Below are positions 9,092 to 17,454 of a stretch of 64,000 nt of DNA, in pieces; positions within the stretch are counted from its first letter, which is position 1; the number at the start of each line of letters is the position of its first letter. The notes beneath the pieces were generated by a model, which had not been told where the DNA came from, ran no database searches, and saw only the letters and a program-made list of their open reading frames with translations. The stretch lies in the NCBI GenBank assembly GCA_947625905.1, contig CANQQJ010000008.1, forward strand, positions 25,694-89,693. The letters are read 5' to 3'. This DNA is from an uncultured Clostridia bacterium. GTDB lineage: Bacteria; Bacillota; Clostridia; Monoglobales; Monoglobaceae. Both the position numbers and the translations under genes were made by a program.

Positions 9092-9712
9092 TTGAAAAAA
9101 TTTTTATTGTTACTTTTATCGGCCGTCATGATTATATCCATGGCGGGCTGCGCCGCGGGCAATACCGCGCCTGACGCGGAAACGGCGGCGGAACAAGCCG
9201 AGGAGGTGCCCGCGTTGTTTAACAAAACTCTTGTCGTATATTTTTCCGCGACCGGAAACACAAGAAACGTCGCCGTAAACATCGCTTCCGCGGCAAACGC
9301 GGACCTACACGAGATCGTGCCCGAGGTTCCCTACACGGACGCCGATCTTGACTACAACAGCGACTGCCGCGCGAACCGCGAGCAGAACGACGACGCGGCC
9401 CGCCCCGCGATCAACGGCGGAGATTTTGGAATTGAGCAATATGATGTGATCTTCCTGGGCTATCCGATATGGTGGGGACAGGCGCCGAAAATCATGTACA
9501 CCTTCCTTGAAAGTCATGACTTCACCGGCAAAACGATAATACCGTTCTGCACATCGGGCAGCAGTTCTATCGGCTCAAGCGCGGAGAACATGCACGCCTC
9601 GGCTCCCGGCGCGAACTGGCTTGACGGACACCGCTTCAGCGGCGGCGCGTCAAGAGACAGCGTCGAAGCCTGGGTAGACGGTCTCGGTTTAAGTTTCGGA
9701 AATAACGAGTAG
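9092..9712 (+). CDS. Flavodoxin-like lipoprotein
   Basis: 206 residues from a TTG start with AGGAGG at 9078-9083. The first 20 residues are a lipoprotein signal ending in the lipobox S-M-A-G-C (Cys20). A short Ala/Glu linker follows, then a flavodoxin domain with the FMN phosphate loop S-A-T-G-N-T-R (from LVVYFSATGNTRNVA) and a G-Y-P-I-W-W-G segment typical of the flavodoxin_4 group. It should carry FMN and transfer electrons at the outer face of the membrane. Its ribosome site overlaps the end of the aldo/keto reductase transcript, so the two are co-transcribed. An upstream ATG inside the reductase gene is unlikely, since it would remove the lipobox from the N-terminus. Confidence 0.9.
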   Translation: MKKFLLLLLSAVMIISMAGCAAGNTAPDAETAAEQAEEVPALFNKTLVVYFSATGNTRNVAVNIASAANADLHEIVPEVPYTDADLDYNSDCRANREQNDDAARPAINGGDFGIEQYDVIFLGYPIWWGQAPKIMYTFLESHDFTGKTIIPFCTSGSSSIGSSAENMHASAPGANWLDGHRFSGGASRDSVEAWVDGLGLSFGNNE

Positions 9713-9772
9713 GTCAAAGAACCGGTTAAAAGAAAGCGGCGTTACAGAGTAGAATTTTTATAAGGAAAACAG

Positions 9773-9798
9773 GAAGCTGCCGCTTAAGCGGCAGCTTC
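9773..9798. repeat. Perfect 26-nt palindrome (probable hairpin)
   Basis: GAAGCTGCCGCTTAAGCGGC plus AGCTTC is self-complementary over all 26 bases. It lies 60 bp after the flavodoxin stop. No T-run follows on the plus strand; on the minus strand TGTTTTCC follows. It may end the flavodoxin transcript or stabilise its 3' end. The rest of 9713-10066 holds only the LysR control region described below. Confidence 0.6.
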
Positions 9799-9974
9799 TG
9801 TTCGTAAAGGGTTTATGGTTACAAACCGAAAGCCTTGGTGAGTGAACGCTTTCATCAGGTTTGTCAGGGAAGTTGGTATATATATTATAGCGTATCCGCT
9901 CCCGATAATCAATTCCGATTTGTAATAGTTTCCATAAGCGCGGGCTTATGAACAACAAACCCGAAAATTTTCGT

Positions 9975-10039
9975 ATAAGCATTGCTTATTATAAGCATAA
10001 ACAAACCAAATTGAAAACGATAAAGTATTATGATAAAAT
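9975..10039 (+). promoter_or_regulatory. LysR box and promoter of the lysR gene
   Basis: ATAAGCATTGCTTAT (9975-9989) is a palindrome with the LysR T-N11-A pattern; another ATAAGC half-site follows at 9991. Downstream are TTGAAA (10011-10016), a 17-bp spacer and TAAAAT (10034-10039). This fits autoregulation of the LysR gene starting at 10067. Confidence 0.6.
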
Positions 10040-10066
10040 TTATATATAAATATTCGAGGTGATCTA

Positions 10067-10960
10067 ATGCTTAAGCAAATCAGGTATTTTCAGGCGGTGG
10101 TAAGGCGCGGCAGCTTCAGCGCCGCCGCGGAGGAATGTTTTATATCGCAGTCGGCGATCTCGCAGCAGGTGCAGGCGCTTGAGCGCGAGCTGGGCGTTAT
10201 GCTTTTAAACCGCGGCAACCGCAAATTTAATCTGACGCCCGCAGGAGAGCATTTTTACAAAAAGAGCCTGCTGATCACATCCGACCTTGACAAGCTGTGC
10301 CGCGAGACGGTGCGCATTTCCCACGGCGGCAGCAACACGCTGAGAGTATGCTATCAAAAGAGCTACGGCGGTCAGGAATTCCAAAAGGCCTTGGCGCGCT
10401 TCTCGGAAGAATATCCCGACATAACCCTCGACATAAAGAGCGGGACCCACGAGGAAGTGTATAACATGCTGCGCCTCGGCTGCGTTGATCTTGCGCTGAA
10501 CGATCTGCGCAGAGCGTTTTCGGACGAGTACGTTAACCTGCCGCTCAGTGAGATGGACTGCCGCATCGAGATATCAAAGCGCGATCCGCTGTCGGAAAAG
10601 CAGTCCGCAAGCGCGGACGAGCTGAGAAACACGCCCTGCATATTGGTATCGACAAAAAATCAGTTTGAAATCGACCGGACCCACTATCACGAGATATACG
10701 GCATAGACGGCGAGTTCTTGTTCGCGGAAAATCTTGAGGAGGCGCGGCTCATGGTCGTGAGCGGCAAGGGCTATGTGCCCGTCGAGGGCGGCAGTCTGCC
10801 GCATCGGTTCTCAAAGGACATCGCGCGTGTGCCGCTGAGCCGCCGCGGAAAGCCGATAAAGAGAAAATACTGCGCTTTTTGGAAAACCGACAACACCAAA
10901 AAATGTATCAAAGACTTCGCGGACATACTTAAAGAGCAATTCGGACGGGAGGACGACTGA
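10067..10960 (+). CDS. LysR-family transcriptional regulator
   Basis: 297 residues. The winged helix-turn-helix occupies residues 1-60 (MLKQIRYFQAVVRRGSFSAA, SQSAISQQVQALERELG). The periplasmic-binding-protein-like effector domain follows from about residue 88. The family acts as a tetramer at T-N11-A sites, usually on a neighbouring gene; the likely target here is the reductase at 11061 on the same strand. A good T-N11-A palindrome lies 78 bp upstream of its own start. Confidence 0.92.
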   Translation: MLKQIRYFQAVVRRGSFSAAAEECFISQSAISQQVQALERELGVMLLNRGNRKFNLTPAGEHFYKKSLLITSDLDKLCRETVRISHGGSNTLRVCYQKSYGGQEFQKALARFSEEYPDITLDIKSGTHEEVYNMLRLGCVDLALNDLRRAFSDEYVNLPLSEMDCRIEISKRDPLSEKQSASADELRNTPCILVSTKNQFEIDRTHYHEIYGIDGEFLFAENLEEARLMVVSGKGYVPVEGGSLPHRFSKDIARVPLSRRGKPIKRKYCAFWKTDNTKKCIKDFADILKEQFGREDD

Positions 10961-11060
10961 TTTTGTCGGCGGCAACGAAAAACGGCCGGTTTCAGCTTGG
11001 GTAAGCGTTTTGGAAAATTGCCAAACTAAAAGTAATATTTAAAGGTAAAGGGGTATCATT

Positions 11061-12158
11061 ATGGAATACAGAAAGCTTCCGCACGGGGAAGAGCGGATCG
11101 GCATAATAGGGATGGGCTCATCAGCCATAGGTATGCAAAGCGAAAAAGAAATAATCGAAACAGTCAGAGCCGCGGTCGAAAACGGGGTCAACTATTTTGA
11201 TCTTGCGGCGGGACACGCCTCCTGCTTCCCGGCTTACGGCAAGGCGTTAAACGATGTGCGAAAAAACGTATACCTGCAAATACATTTCGGCGCGGACTAC
11301 ACCACGGGCGAATATGGGTGGACGACAGATCTTGACAAGATAAAAAGATCAATAGATTGGCAGATGAATAACCTTAAAACAGATCACATTGACTTTGGAT
11401 TCATTCATTGTCTTGACGAAAAATCCGATTTAAGGGATTATGAAAAAAGCGGCGCTCTCGGATATATCTTGGACCTGAAAGCGCAGGGGATCGTGCGGCA
11501 TATCGGATTGTCGTCACATTCGCCGGAAACGGCAAACAGCGTGCTGGACATGGGTATCGTTGATATGCTGATGTTTTCGATAAATCCGGGATATGACTAT
11601 CAAAAGGGAGAATACGCTATCGGCGGCGTGTCCGACAGGACGGGACTTTATCAAAGATGCGAGGCGGAAGGCGTCGGCATCTCCGTAATGAAGCCATTCA
11701 GCGGCGGACAACTGTTGGACGCTAAAACATCGCCGTTTAAAAAGGCTTTGAGTAAATATCAATGTATTCAATACGCTCTTGACAGGCCCGGCGTGTTAAC
11801 GGTATTGCCCGGATTTCGCGAAAAAAAAGACCTTATGGATATTCTCGGCTTTTTTAACGCATCGGCGGATGAAAAGGATTATTCCGCGATGGGCTCGTTC
11901 ACGCCCGAGGACGCGAAAGGCATATGCGTGTATTGCAACCACTGCAGGCCTTGTCCGCAGGGGCTGAACATAGGGCTGATAAACAAATACTATGACCTGG
12001 CCAAAGCGGGCGACAAGCTTGCCGCGGAGCATTACAAAAATTTAGAGACGACGGCGGAAAGCTGCGTGCAGTGCGGACATTGCGACAAGCGCTGCCCGTT
12101 CCGCGCGAACCAATCGGCAAGAATGAAAGAGATCGCCGCTTACTTCAGCAACCTATAA
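11061..12158 (+). CDS. Aldo/keto reductase with C-terminal 2[4Fe-4S] ferredoxin domain
   Basis: 365 residues. An (alpha/beta)8 aldo/keto reductase barrel at residues 1-280 is followed by a ferredoxin-like region with C-V-Y-C-N-H-C-R-P-C-P near 296 and C-V-Q-C-G-H-C-D-K-R-C-P near 340, enough cysteines for two [4Fe-4S] clusters. Such fusions in anaerobes probably pair hydride chemistry with ferredoxin electrons. The catalytic set is unusual: D47 and the barrel His (FGFIHCLDE) are kept, but the tyrosine position is H52 (FDLAAGH) and the lysine position is H75 (LQIHF). This matches a sub-family of clostridial proteins whose substrate is unknown to me. An AAAGGGG ribosome site precedes ATG 11061. 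Confidence 0.9.
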   Translation: MEYRKLPHGEERIGIIGMGSSAIGMQSEKEIIETVRAAVENGVNYFDLAAGHASCFPAYGKALNDVRKNVYLQIHFGADYTTGEYGWTTDLDKIKRSIDWQMNNLKTDHIDFGFIHCLDEKSDLRDYEKSGALGYILDLKAQGIVRHIGLSSHSPETANSVLDMGIVDMLMFSINPGYDYQKGEYAIGGVSDRTGLYQRCEAEGVGISVMKPFSGGQLLDAKTSPFKKALSKYQCIQYALDRPGVLTVLPGFREKKDLMDILGFFNASADEKDYSAMGSFTPEDAKGICVYCNHCRPCPQGLNIGLINKYYDLAKAGDKLAAEHYKNLETTAESCVQCGHCDKRCPFRANQSARMKEIAAYFSNL

Positions 12159-12241
12159 ACCGCCTTCTGCCGCATTTATCGCAATGTTATACAATTGTAT
12201 TATAAAATACGCGGCTTGACGCAAAAAAATATTTAAAACCA

Positions 12242-12271
12242 TTGACTTTAATTCAATGAATATGATATAAT
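12242..12271 (+). promoter_or_regulatory. Promoter of the tetR-AKR pair
   Basis: TTGACT (12242-12247), an 18-bp spacer and TATAAT (12266-12271). The -35 box lies inside an inverted repeat ATTGA-N7-TCAAT (12241-12257) that could be the operator of the downstream TetR. Confidence 0.65.
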
Positions 12272-12296
12272 GAAATTGCGTACAGGAGGTGACAGC

Positions 12297-12944
12297 ATGG
12301 AAAAGAAGATGACAAACCGGCAGCTTGCCGCACTGGAAACCAGGCGCAAACTGCTGGAAGCGGCGAAAAAACTGGTTCGTGAAAAAGGTTTGGTCAACAC
12401 ATCTATCGAAGAAATCACAAAAGCCTGCGGCGTATCAAACGGTACGTTCTATACCTACTTCAAGCGCAAAGAAGATGTGGTTTTTGCACTGAGCCGGGAG
12501 ATGTACCGGGGAATTTATGAGGAAGCGCAAGCCCATGACGGTCCCTTTATGGAACGGCTGGCATTTTATATGATAAATTTCTCCGGTCACATTGAACGGG
12601 ACGGACTGAAGCTCTGTCAGGAATGGGTGCGGAACACCGTAGACCCGGATCTCGTGGAGACCCCGTACAACAAGGACAAACTCCTCGTGGATATTGATTC
12701 CATGAAGGGTATGATTGAAAAGGGAATTGAGCGAGGTGAACTGACGGACGATACGCCCGTAGACGCGCTCGCCAATGCATTGGTAGATGTGATCTACGGC
12801 GAAATGCTGTGCTGGGATATGTCCGGCGGGGCATACAGCTTTGAGGAACGAACAAAAGAATTTTGCAACATGTTTTTACCGGCTATGATGCAGCCTTATA
12901 TCAGCAAGAGCAATCATGAAAATGGAAACAGCAACGAAAAATAA
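12297..12944 (+). CDS. TetR-family transcriptional regulator
   Basis: 215 residues from ATG 12297, which has AGGAGG nine bases upstream; an earlier ATG at 12270 sits inside the -10 box and is rejected. The HTH is at residues 14-60 (LEAAKKLVREKGLVNTSIEE, GVSNGTFYTYFKRKEDVVF), followed by a helical effector domain. It lies 18 bp before the reductase at 12963 and probably controls it. Ile codons here are nearly all ATT or ATC with a single ATA, unlike the ATA-rich neighbours, hinting that this gene and the next arrived together. Confidence 0.92.
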   Translation: MEKKMTNRQLAALETRRKLLEAAKKLVREKGLVNTSIEEITKACGVSNGTFYTYFKRKEDVVFALSREMYRGIYEEAQAHDGPFMERLAFYMINFSGHIERDGLKLCQEWVRNTVDPDLVETPYNKDKLLVDIDSMKGMIEKGIERGELTDDTPVDALANALVDVIYGEMLCWDMSGGAYSFEERTKEFCNMFLPAMMQPYISKSNHENGNSNEK

Positions 12945-12962
12945 AAAAAGGAGGAACCAAAA

Positions 12963-14108
12963 ATGAGTGAGATTAAGAAATTGGGATTTGGGCTGATGCG
13001 CCTTCCTCAAAAAAGCAACAATGAAGCAGACATTGACATGGAACAGTTCAAACAGATGGTAGATCTTTTCCTGGAGCGGGGATTTACCTACTTTGATACA
13101 TCCTATGTGTATCATGACGGCGCTTCTGAAACCGCGATCCGGGAAGCCCTTGTCAAGCGCCATCCGCGGGAGAGTTTCCTGCTGGTGTCGAAATTTCCCA
13201 CCTTCCAGACGCCTGCCGAGGACAAGGTGGAAGCCATTTTCCGGGAGCAGCTTGACAAATGCGGGGTGGAATACTTTGACTACTACCTGCTCCACAACCT
13301 GAACCGCTACATCTATGCCACGGAAGTCCAAGATGCCCATCTGTTTGACCACATGAAGCAGTGGAAGGAACAGGGCAAGATTCGCCACATCGCGTTCTCC
13401 TACCATGATGACGCTTCACATCTGGATCAGATCCTGACCGAGCACCCGGAGGTGGACGCCGTTCAAATCGTTCTGAACTACTACGACTGGGAGGAGCCGT
13501 TTATCCAGTCGAAAAAGTGCTATGAGGTCATTCGTAGGCACGGCAAGCAGGTCATCGTCATGGAGCCGGTAAAGGGCGGCATGCTGGCCAAAGTTCCGAC
13601 CGGCGCGGAACATATCTTTCAGGATATTGACCCTGACGCCTCATCTGCCGGCTTTGCGATCCGCTTTGCTGCATCGCAGGAAGGTGTGCTTGTTGTCCTC
13701 TCCGGCATGAGCAATCTCGCGCAGGTGGAGGACAACACCGGCTATATGCAGGACTTCAAGCCCCTCACCGATAGGGAAAAACAGGCTCTGACCGAAATGA
13801 AAGGAAAATACCGGGAGACCTGGAAGTACCGCTGCAGCGACTGGTCCGCCTTGGACGATAATGCCTACGGCGTTCCCGTGTCCGGCATCATTCGGGCGTA
13901 TAACAGTATGTTAATCCAGCCCGACCCCACCTTCTGCGCGGAGCTGAACTACTACAAGAGTTTCCGAAGCGCCTATGAACGGGCGTTTGAAACAGGAGAT
14001 TACACAGTGCAGACCGAAAAGATCGGCGGAGCGTTTGACGTCACGGCTGCTATGCGGGAAGCCGTCACATACCATGCGAAAAACAATTATCAGACCTATA
14101 TGGATTGA
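12963..14108 (+). CDS. Aldo/keto reductase, long clostridial type
   Basis: 381 residues. The barrel holds the full catalytic tetrad: D45 (YFDTSYVY), Y50, K77 (LLVSKFP) and H111 (YYLLHNL). This group normally ends in a [4Fe-4S] ferredoxin-like tail, but only one Cys (YRCSDW) remains where the cluster motif would lie, so it is not a cluster protein in this form. AAAGGAGG precedes ATG 12963. I found no ATA isoleucine codon in the gene, in contrast to flanking genes. It is likely an operon with the TetR gene upstream; the DUF362 gene follows 23 bp later. Confidence 0.9.
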   Translation: MSEIKKLGFGLMRLPQKSNNEADIDMEQFKQMVDLFLERGFTYFDTSYVYHDGASETAIREALVKRHPRESFLLVSKFPTFQTPAEDKVEAIFREQLDKCGVEYFDYYLLHNLNRYIYATEVQDAHLFDHMKQWKEQGKIRHIAFSYHDDASHLDQILTEHPEVDAVQIVLNYYDWEEPFIQSKKCYEVIRRHGKQVIVMEPVKGGMLAKVPTGAEHIFQDIDPDASSAGFAIRFAASQEGVLVVLSGMSNLAQVEDNTGYMQDFKPLTDREKQALTEMKGKYRETWKYRCSDWSALDDNAYGVPVSGIIRAYNSMLIQPDPTFCAELNYYKSFRSAYERAFETGDYTVQTEKIGGAFDVTAAMREAVTYHAKNNYQTYMD

Positions 14109-14131
14109 CTAAGATGAGAGGAGATGTCAAT

Positions 14132-15595
14132 ATGACGAAAGCAAAGAAAAGCATAGCCTTTATCACGGCTATTGCAGCGGCTTGTCTTGCGTTCGGACTG
14201 TTCGTGTGGCAAGTAAGCAAACCGAATGGCGATTCGGCTCTTGCCGCAAGCGCAGAGCAGATTTTAACGCTGCAGATTGGCAATCCCGTTATGACGGTAA
14301 ACGGTGAAGAGCGCGAGATCGACCCGGGACGCGGAACCGTTCCCGTGCTCGTGAATGACGCGAGGACGCTGCTGCCCGTGCGGGCTGTTGTCGAGGCAGT
14401 AGGCGGCACGGTCGCATGGGAAGAAGACACAAACACGGCTGTGCTGACATACGAAAGCGACGTGATCAGACTTACGATAAACAGCACGACCGCGTATCTG
14501 AACGGCGAGGCACAGCCGCTTGATGTCGCGCCGACCACAATCAACGACCGCACAATGCTTCCGATACGCTTTATCGCGGAGAGCTTCGGATTTGACGTTG
14601 CGTGGGATGAAAACACGCAGACGGTCACTGTAACCGTTCCCGCAAAGGAGGATGAAACTATGGAAACAGCAAACACAACAACATCAACTGCCGCCGCGAA
14701 CGCAAGCGCTCCCGTTGTTTATATAACAACCGAAATAACTCCTGAATCGCTTGTTAAGATCTATGACGCGCTCGGCTTTAACGCCGAGGGCAATGTGGCG
14801 GTCAAGATGTCCACCGGAGAGCCGCCCAACAGCAACTATTTAAGACCCGAGCTTATCGGCGGATTAGTTAAAAAGGTTGACGGCACGATCGTTGAGTGCA
14901 ATACCGCATACGGCGGCAGCCGCGCTGAGACGGCAGCGCATAAACAAGTTATAGAAGATCACGGCCTGAACGCGATATCCAAAAACGGCGCCGCCGATAT
15001 TATGGACGAGGACGGCTCAATGGAAATTCCCGTTCCCGTTCCCGCAAGCGGAGCTTCAACGATAACCGAGAATTACGTCGGAGCGCACCTTGCAAACTAC
15101 GACTCCCTTATCTCGCTCGCCCACTTCAAAGGCCACGCGATGGCGGGCTTTGGCGGCGCGATCAAGAATATGTCGATCGGTATCGGTTCATCCGAGGGCA
15201 AAGCGTGGATACACAGCGGCGGAACGTCGCATACAAGCCCGTGGGGCGGCGATCAGGACAAGTTTTTGGAGTCGATGGGCGACGCGACAAGCGCGGTTAT
15301 TGATTTTATGGACGGCAAGGTTGTGTATATAAACGTAATGAACCGCCTTTCCGTAGACTGCGACTGCGACGGCAATCCCGCCGAGCCCGATATGCACGAT
15401 ATAGGCATACTCGCGTCATATGATCCCGTCGCGGTAGACCAGGCCTGCATTGATCTTATATACGCCCAAAAGGACGGCGACGGCGCGTCTTTGGTAAACC
15501 GTATCGAATCACGCAACGGACTGCACACCCTCGAACACGCCGCCGAGATAGGCTTGGGCAGCAGAGAATATAACTTAGTCAGCATTGATTCATAA
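14132..15595 (+). CDS. Secreted DUF362 protein with copper amine oxidase-like N-terminal domain
   Basis: 487 residues. Residues 1-45 contain a hydrophobic signal or anchor segment. Residues 50-175 form a copper amine oxidase N-terminal-like domain (TLLPVRAVVEAVGGTVAWEE, TMLPIRFIAESFGFDVAWDE). A Thr/Ala-rich linker leads into a DUF362 domain (PF04015) from about residue 205 to the end, with H-F-K-G-H-A-M-A-G-F-G-G-A-I-K-N and the C-D-C-D-G pattern. DUF362 proteins are usually linked to iron-sulfur proteins; none is fused here. ATG 14132 has GAGGAG upstream; a TTG at 14105 overlaps the previous gene and is less likely. Two small membrane proteins follow. Confidence 0.85.
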   Translation: MTKAKKSIAFITAIAAACLAFGLFVWQVSKPNGDSALAASAEQILTLQIGNPVMTVNGEEREIDPGRGTVPVLVNDARTLLPVRAVVEAVGGTVAWEEDTNTAVLTYESDVIRLTINSTTAYLNGEAQPLDVAPTTINDRTMLPIRFIAESFGFDVAWDENTQTVTVTVPAKEDETMETANTTTSTAAANASAPVVYITTEITPESLVKIYDALGFNAEGNVAVKMSTGEPPNSNYLRPELIGGLVKKVDGTIVECNTAYGGSRAETAAHKQVIEDHGLNAISKNGAADIMDEDGSMEIPVPVPASGASTITENYVGAHLANYDSLISLAHFKGHAMAGFGGAIKNMSIGIGSSEGKAWIHSGGTSHTSPWGGDQDKFLESMGDATSAVIDFMDGKVVYINVMNRLSVDCDCDGNPAEPDMHDIGILASYDPVAVDQACIDLIYAQKDGDGASLVNRIESRNGLHTLEHAAEIGLGSREYNLVSIDS

Positions 15596-15597
15596 TA

Positions 15598-15626
15598 TTG
15601 ACAAAATAAATTAAAACAGGTATAAT
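15598..15626 (+). promoter_or_regulatory. Consensus sigma-A promoter
   Basis: TTGACA (15598-15603), a 17-bp spacer and TATAAT (15621-15626), both perfect. It begins three bases after the DUF362 stop codon and drives the small membrane-protein pair at 15663 and 16016. Confidence 0.85.
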
Positions 15627-15662
15627 TTAATTGATATAATCTAATATAAGGAGGAAAACAAA

Positions 15663-16016
15663 ATGGCATGTTTTTTAGTACCGACAACGGAAGCTATAGT
15701 AACAACAATTGTAAAGAAAACCACTGACAAATCGGCGGATAAGAAAAAGATCGAGATAAAAAATCCTTTTATCAAAAGACTTAACTGGCTCAATAATATG
15801 CTCTGGGGCGGTAGCGTACTCTTAGCATTCGAGCACATTTGGCACGGAGAGATCGTGCCGTGGGCGCCGTTTTTGACAAACGGTGTTTCGGCACTTCAGG
15901 AAATGGCGACCGCCGGAGTCGCTATGGCCGCGGCGGTCACCGCGGTATGGGCCGGAATTGTGGCGATTACAAACCGGATGGCAAAAAGTCCGCTCGCACT
16001 AAAAGGTGAAGCCTAA
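15663..16016 (+). CDS. Small membrane protein of unknown function
   Basis: 117 residues; I do not recognise a family. There is a Lys-rich segment near residues 20-40 (KKTTDKSADKKKIEIKNPF) and two hydrophobic stretches, about residues 44-62 (NMLWGGSVLLAFEHIW) and 80-105 (AGVAMAAAVTAVWAGIVAI). These suggest two transmembrane helices joined by a short W/P-rich loop. AAGGAGG lies just before ATG 15663. The stop overlaps the start of the next gene by one base (TAATG), so the two are translationally coupled and likely form a complex, perhaps anchoring the upstream DUF362 protein. Confidence 0.75.
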   Translation: MACFLVPTTEAIVTTIVKKTTDKSADKKKIEIKNPFIKRLNWLNNMLWGGSVLLAFEHIWHGEIVPWAPFLTNGVSALQEMATAGVAMAAAVTAVWAGIVAITNRMAKSPLALKGEA

Positions 16017-16327
16017 TGACGCTTTTGATAACGGTTTTCGCGGCCGTGGCGGCGACAGTCATTTGGTACAACACCAAAAGCGATATGAAGCTCGGCGTTC
16101 TCGCGCTGATGTATTGGGGCGCGTCGCTTATGTGGCTCATTGACGCGGTCGCGGAGTACATAGAGATCGGCGCGGAATATTTTACTCCCGCTCCGATCGA
16201 TATGTTAAACGACGCTTATCTCGGGCTTTCGGTCGCTGCACTGGGGCTTGTTATATGGCTTGTCATCGTGCTTGTGAAAGACCCGAAAGGCAAGATAAGA
16301 GCTTTGCTGAAATCCGATTCCAAATAG
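16016..16327 (+). CDS. Small membrane protein of unknown function, partner of the preceding gene
   Basis: 103 residues, unrecognised. Hydrophobic segments at about residues 1-19, 28-48 and 68-90 predict three transmembrane helices, with a short basic C-terminus. An acidic E-Y-I-E-I-G-A-E-Y segment lies between helices two and three. The start overlaps the previous stop, and a strong terminator follows, so the two-gene unit is complete. Confidence 0.75.
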   Translation: MTLLITVFAAVAATVIWYNTKSDMKLGVLALMYWGASLMWLIDAVAEYIEIGAEYFTPAPIDMLNDAYLGLSVAALGLVIWLVIVLVKDPKGKIRALLKSDSK

Positions 16328-16336
16328 TAATACAAC

Positions 16337-16373
16337 AAAACGGCTCTATTGAAAAATCATAGGGCCGTTTTTA
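16337..16373 (+). terminator. Rho-independent terminator
   Basis: Arms AAAACGGCTCTAT (16337-16349) and ATAGGGCCGTTTT (16360-16372) pair over 13 positions with one G-T wobble, 10-nt loop, ending in a T-run. It closes the small membrane-protein operon. Confidence 0.85.
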
Positions 16374-16390
16374 GTAAAGGAGCTTTTGAC

Positions 16391-17188
16391 ATGAACACAA
16401 AATATGAAGATCTGAAAAAATATATAAACTCGCTCGGATCCGTCGCGGTCGCCTTTTCGGGCGGCGTGGACTCGACGTTTCTGCTAAAGACCGCGCATGA
16501 CATTTTGGGCGATAACTGCGTCGCGATAACGGCGCGCTCCTGCTCGTTCCCGCTGCGCGAGCTTAACGAGGCAAAAGCGTTCTGCGAAAAAGAAGGAATA
16601 AAACAGATAATCGTAGAATCCGAAGAATTAAAAATTGACGGCTTCGCGCAGAATCCGAAAAACCGCTGCTACCTCTGCAAAACGGAATTATTTACAAAAA
16701 TGCGCAAAGCGGCGGCGGAGCTCGGCATAGAAAACATTGCTGAGGGCTCAAATATTGACGACAACGGCGACTATCGGCCGGGACTTATCGCCGTTAAAGA
16801 GCAAAACATCAAAAGTCCGCTCAGACACGCGGGACTTACCAAAAACGAAATACGAGAATTATCCAAAGACTTGGGTTTAGATACATGGGACAAACAGTCG
16901 TTCGCCTGCCTTGCGTCGCGGTTCGTGTACGGCGAAACCATAACCGAGGAAAAGCTCGGCATGGTCGATAAGGCGGAGCAATATCTTCTTGATTTGGGTT
17001 TTACGCAGGTTCGCGTGCGCGTGCACGGTGATATGGCAAGAATTGAGATCAACAAAAACGAATTTCCAAAAATGCTTGAAAAAACGGACAGCGTGCACGG
17101 TTATCTGAGATCGCTCGGCTTTACATACGTATCGCTCGACTTGGGCGGATATCGGGCGGGCAGTATGAACGAAACGCTTGAAAAATAA
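16391..17188 (+). CDS. larE: ATP-dependent sacrificial sulfur transferase LarE
   Basis: 265 residues from ATG 16391, preceded by AAAGGAG. LarE is a PP-loop enzyme that adenylates and then sulfurates the pyridinium dicarboxylate precursor of the nickel-pincer cofactor of lactate racemase and relatives. The PP-loop S-G-G-V-D-S is at residues 23-28. A C-Y-L-C pair is at 93-96 and F-A-C-L-A-S-R puts a Cys at 173, matching the position of the sacrificial Cys in Lactobacillus LarE (C176). Members with three cysteines may bind a [4Fe-4S] cluster and recycle sulfur. No larA, larB or larC is in the window, so the cofactor genes must be elsewhere. Confidence 0.92.
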   Translation: MNTKYEDLKKYINSLGSVAVAFSGGVDSTFLLKTAHDILGDNCVAITARSCSFPLRELNEAKAFCEKEGIKQIIVESEELKIDGFAQNPKNRCYLCKTELFTKMRKAAAELGIENIAEGSNIDDNGDYRPGLIAVKEQNIKSPLRHAGLTKNEIRELSKDLGLDTWDKQSFACLASRFVYGETITEEKLGMVDKAEQYLLDLGFTQVRVRVHGDMARIEINKNEFPKMLEKTDSVHGYLRSLGFTYVSLDLGGYRAGSMNETLEK

Positions 17189-17189
17189 G

Positions 17190-17215
17190 GAGCGGCAACG
17201 ATCGGCGTGCCGCTC
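17190..17215 (+). repeat. Stem-loop after larE
   Basis: GAGCGGCA (17190-17197) pairs with TGCCGCTC (17208-17215). No T-run follows, so it is a weak terminator at best. The remaining intergenic sequence to 17387 shows no other feature. Confidence 0.4.
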
Positions 17216-17387
17216 TACGCCCTCGTGAGCGGATTTGTGGTGAATTTAATAGCCCGAAAATAATTATTTTATTGTGTATATTTAAGCGGCTGATCTTTAT
17301 TCCGAAGAGGCGCGTCATTGTATCGGCCGCAAGAAATTTCATTGATAATTTCGGTTGATTTTTTCAAAAAGTATTTGATTGATGTTA

Positions 17388-17416
17388 TTGATTTTTTACA
17401 TCTCTTATGTTATGAT
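17388..17416 (+). promoter_or_regulatory. Promoter of the metallopeptidase gene
   Basis: TTGATT (17388-17393), a 17-bp spacer and TATGAT (17411-17416), in an AT-rich stretch 38 bp upstream of the start codon. Confidence 0.65.
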
Positions 17417-17454
17417 AAATACATAATTTACTATAGAAGCATGAGGTGATCGGG

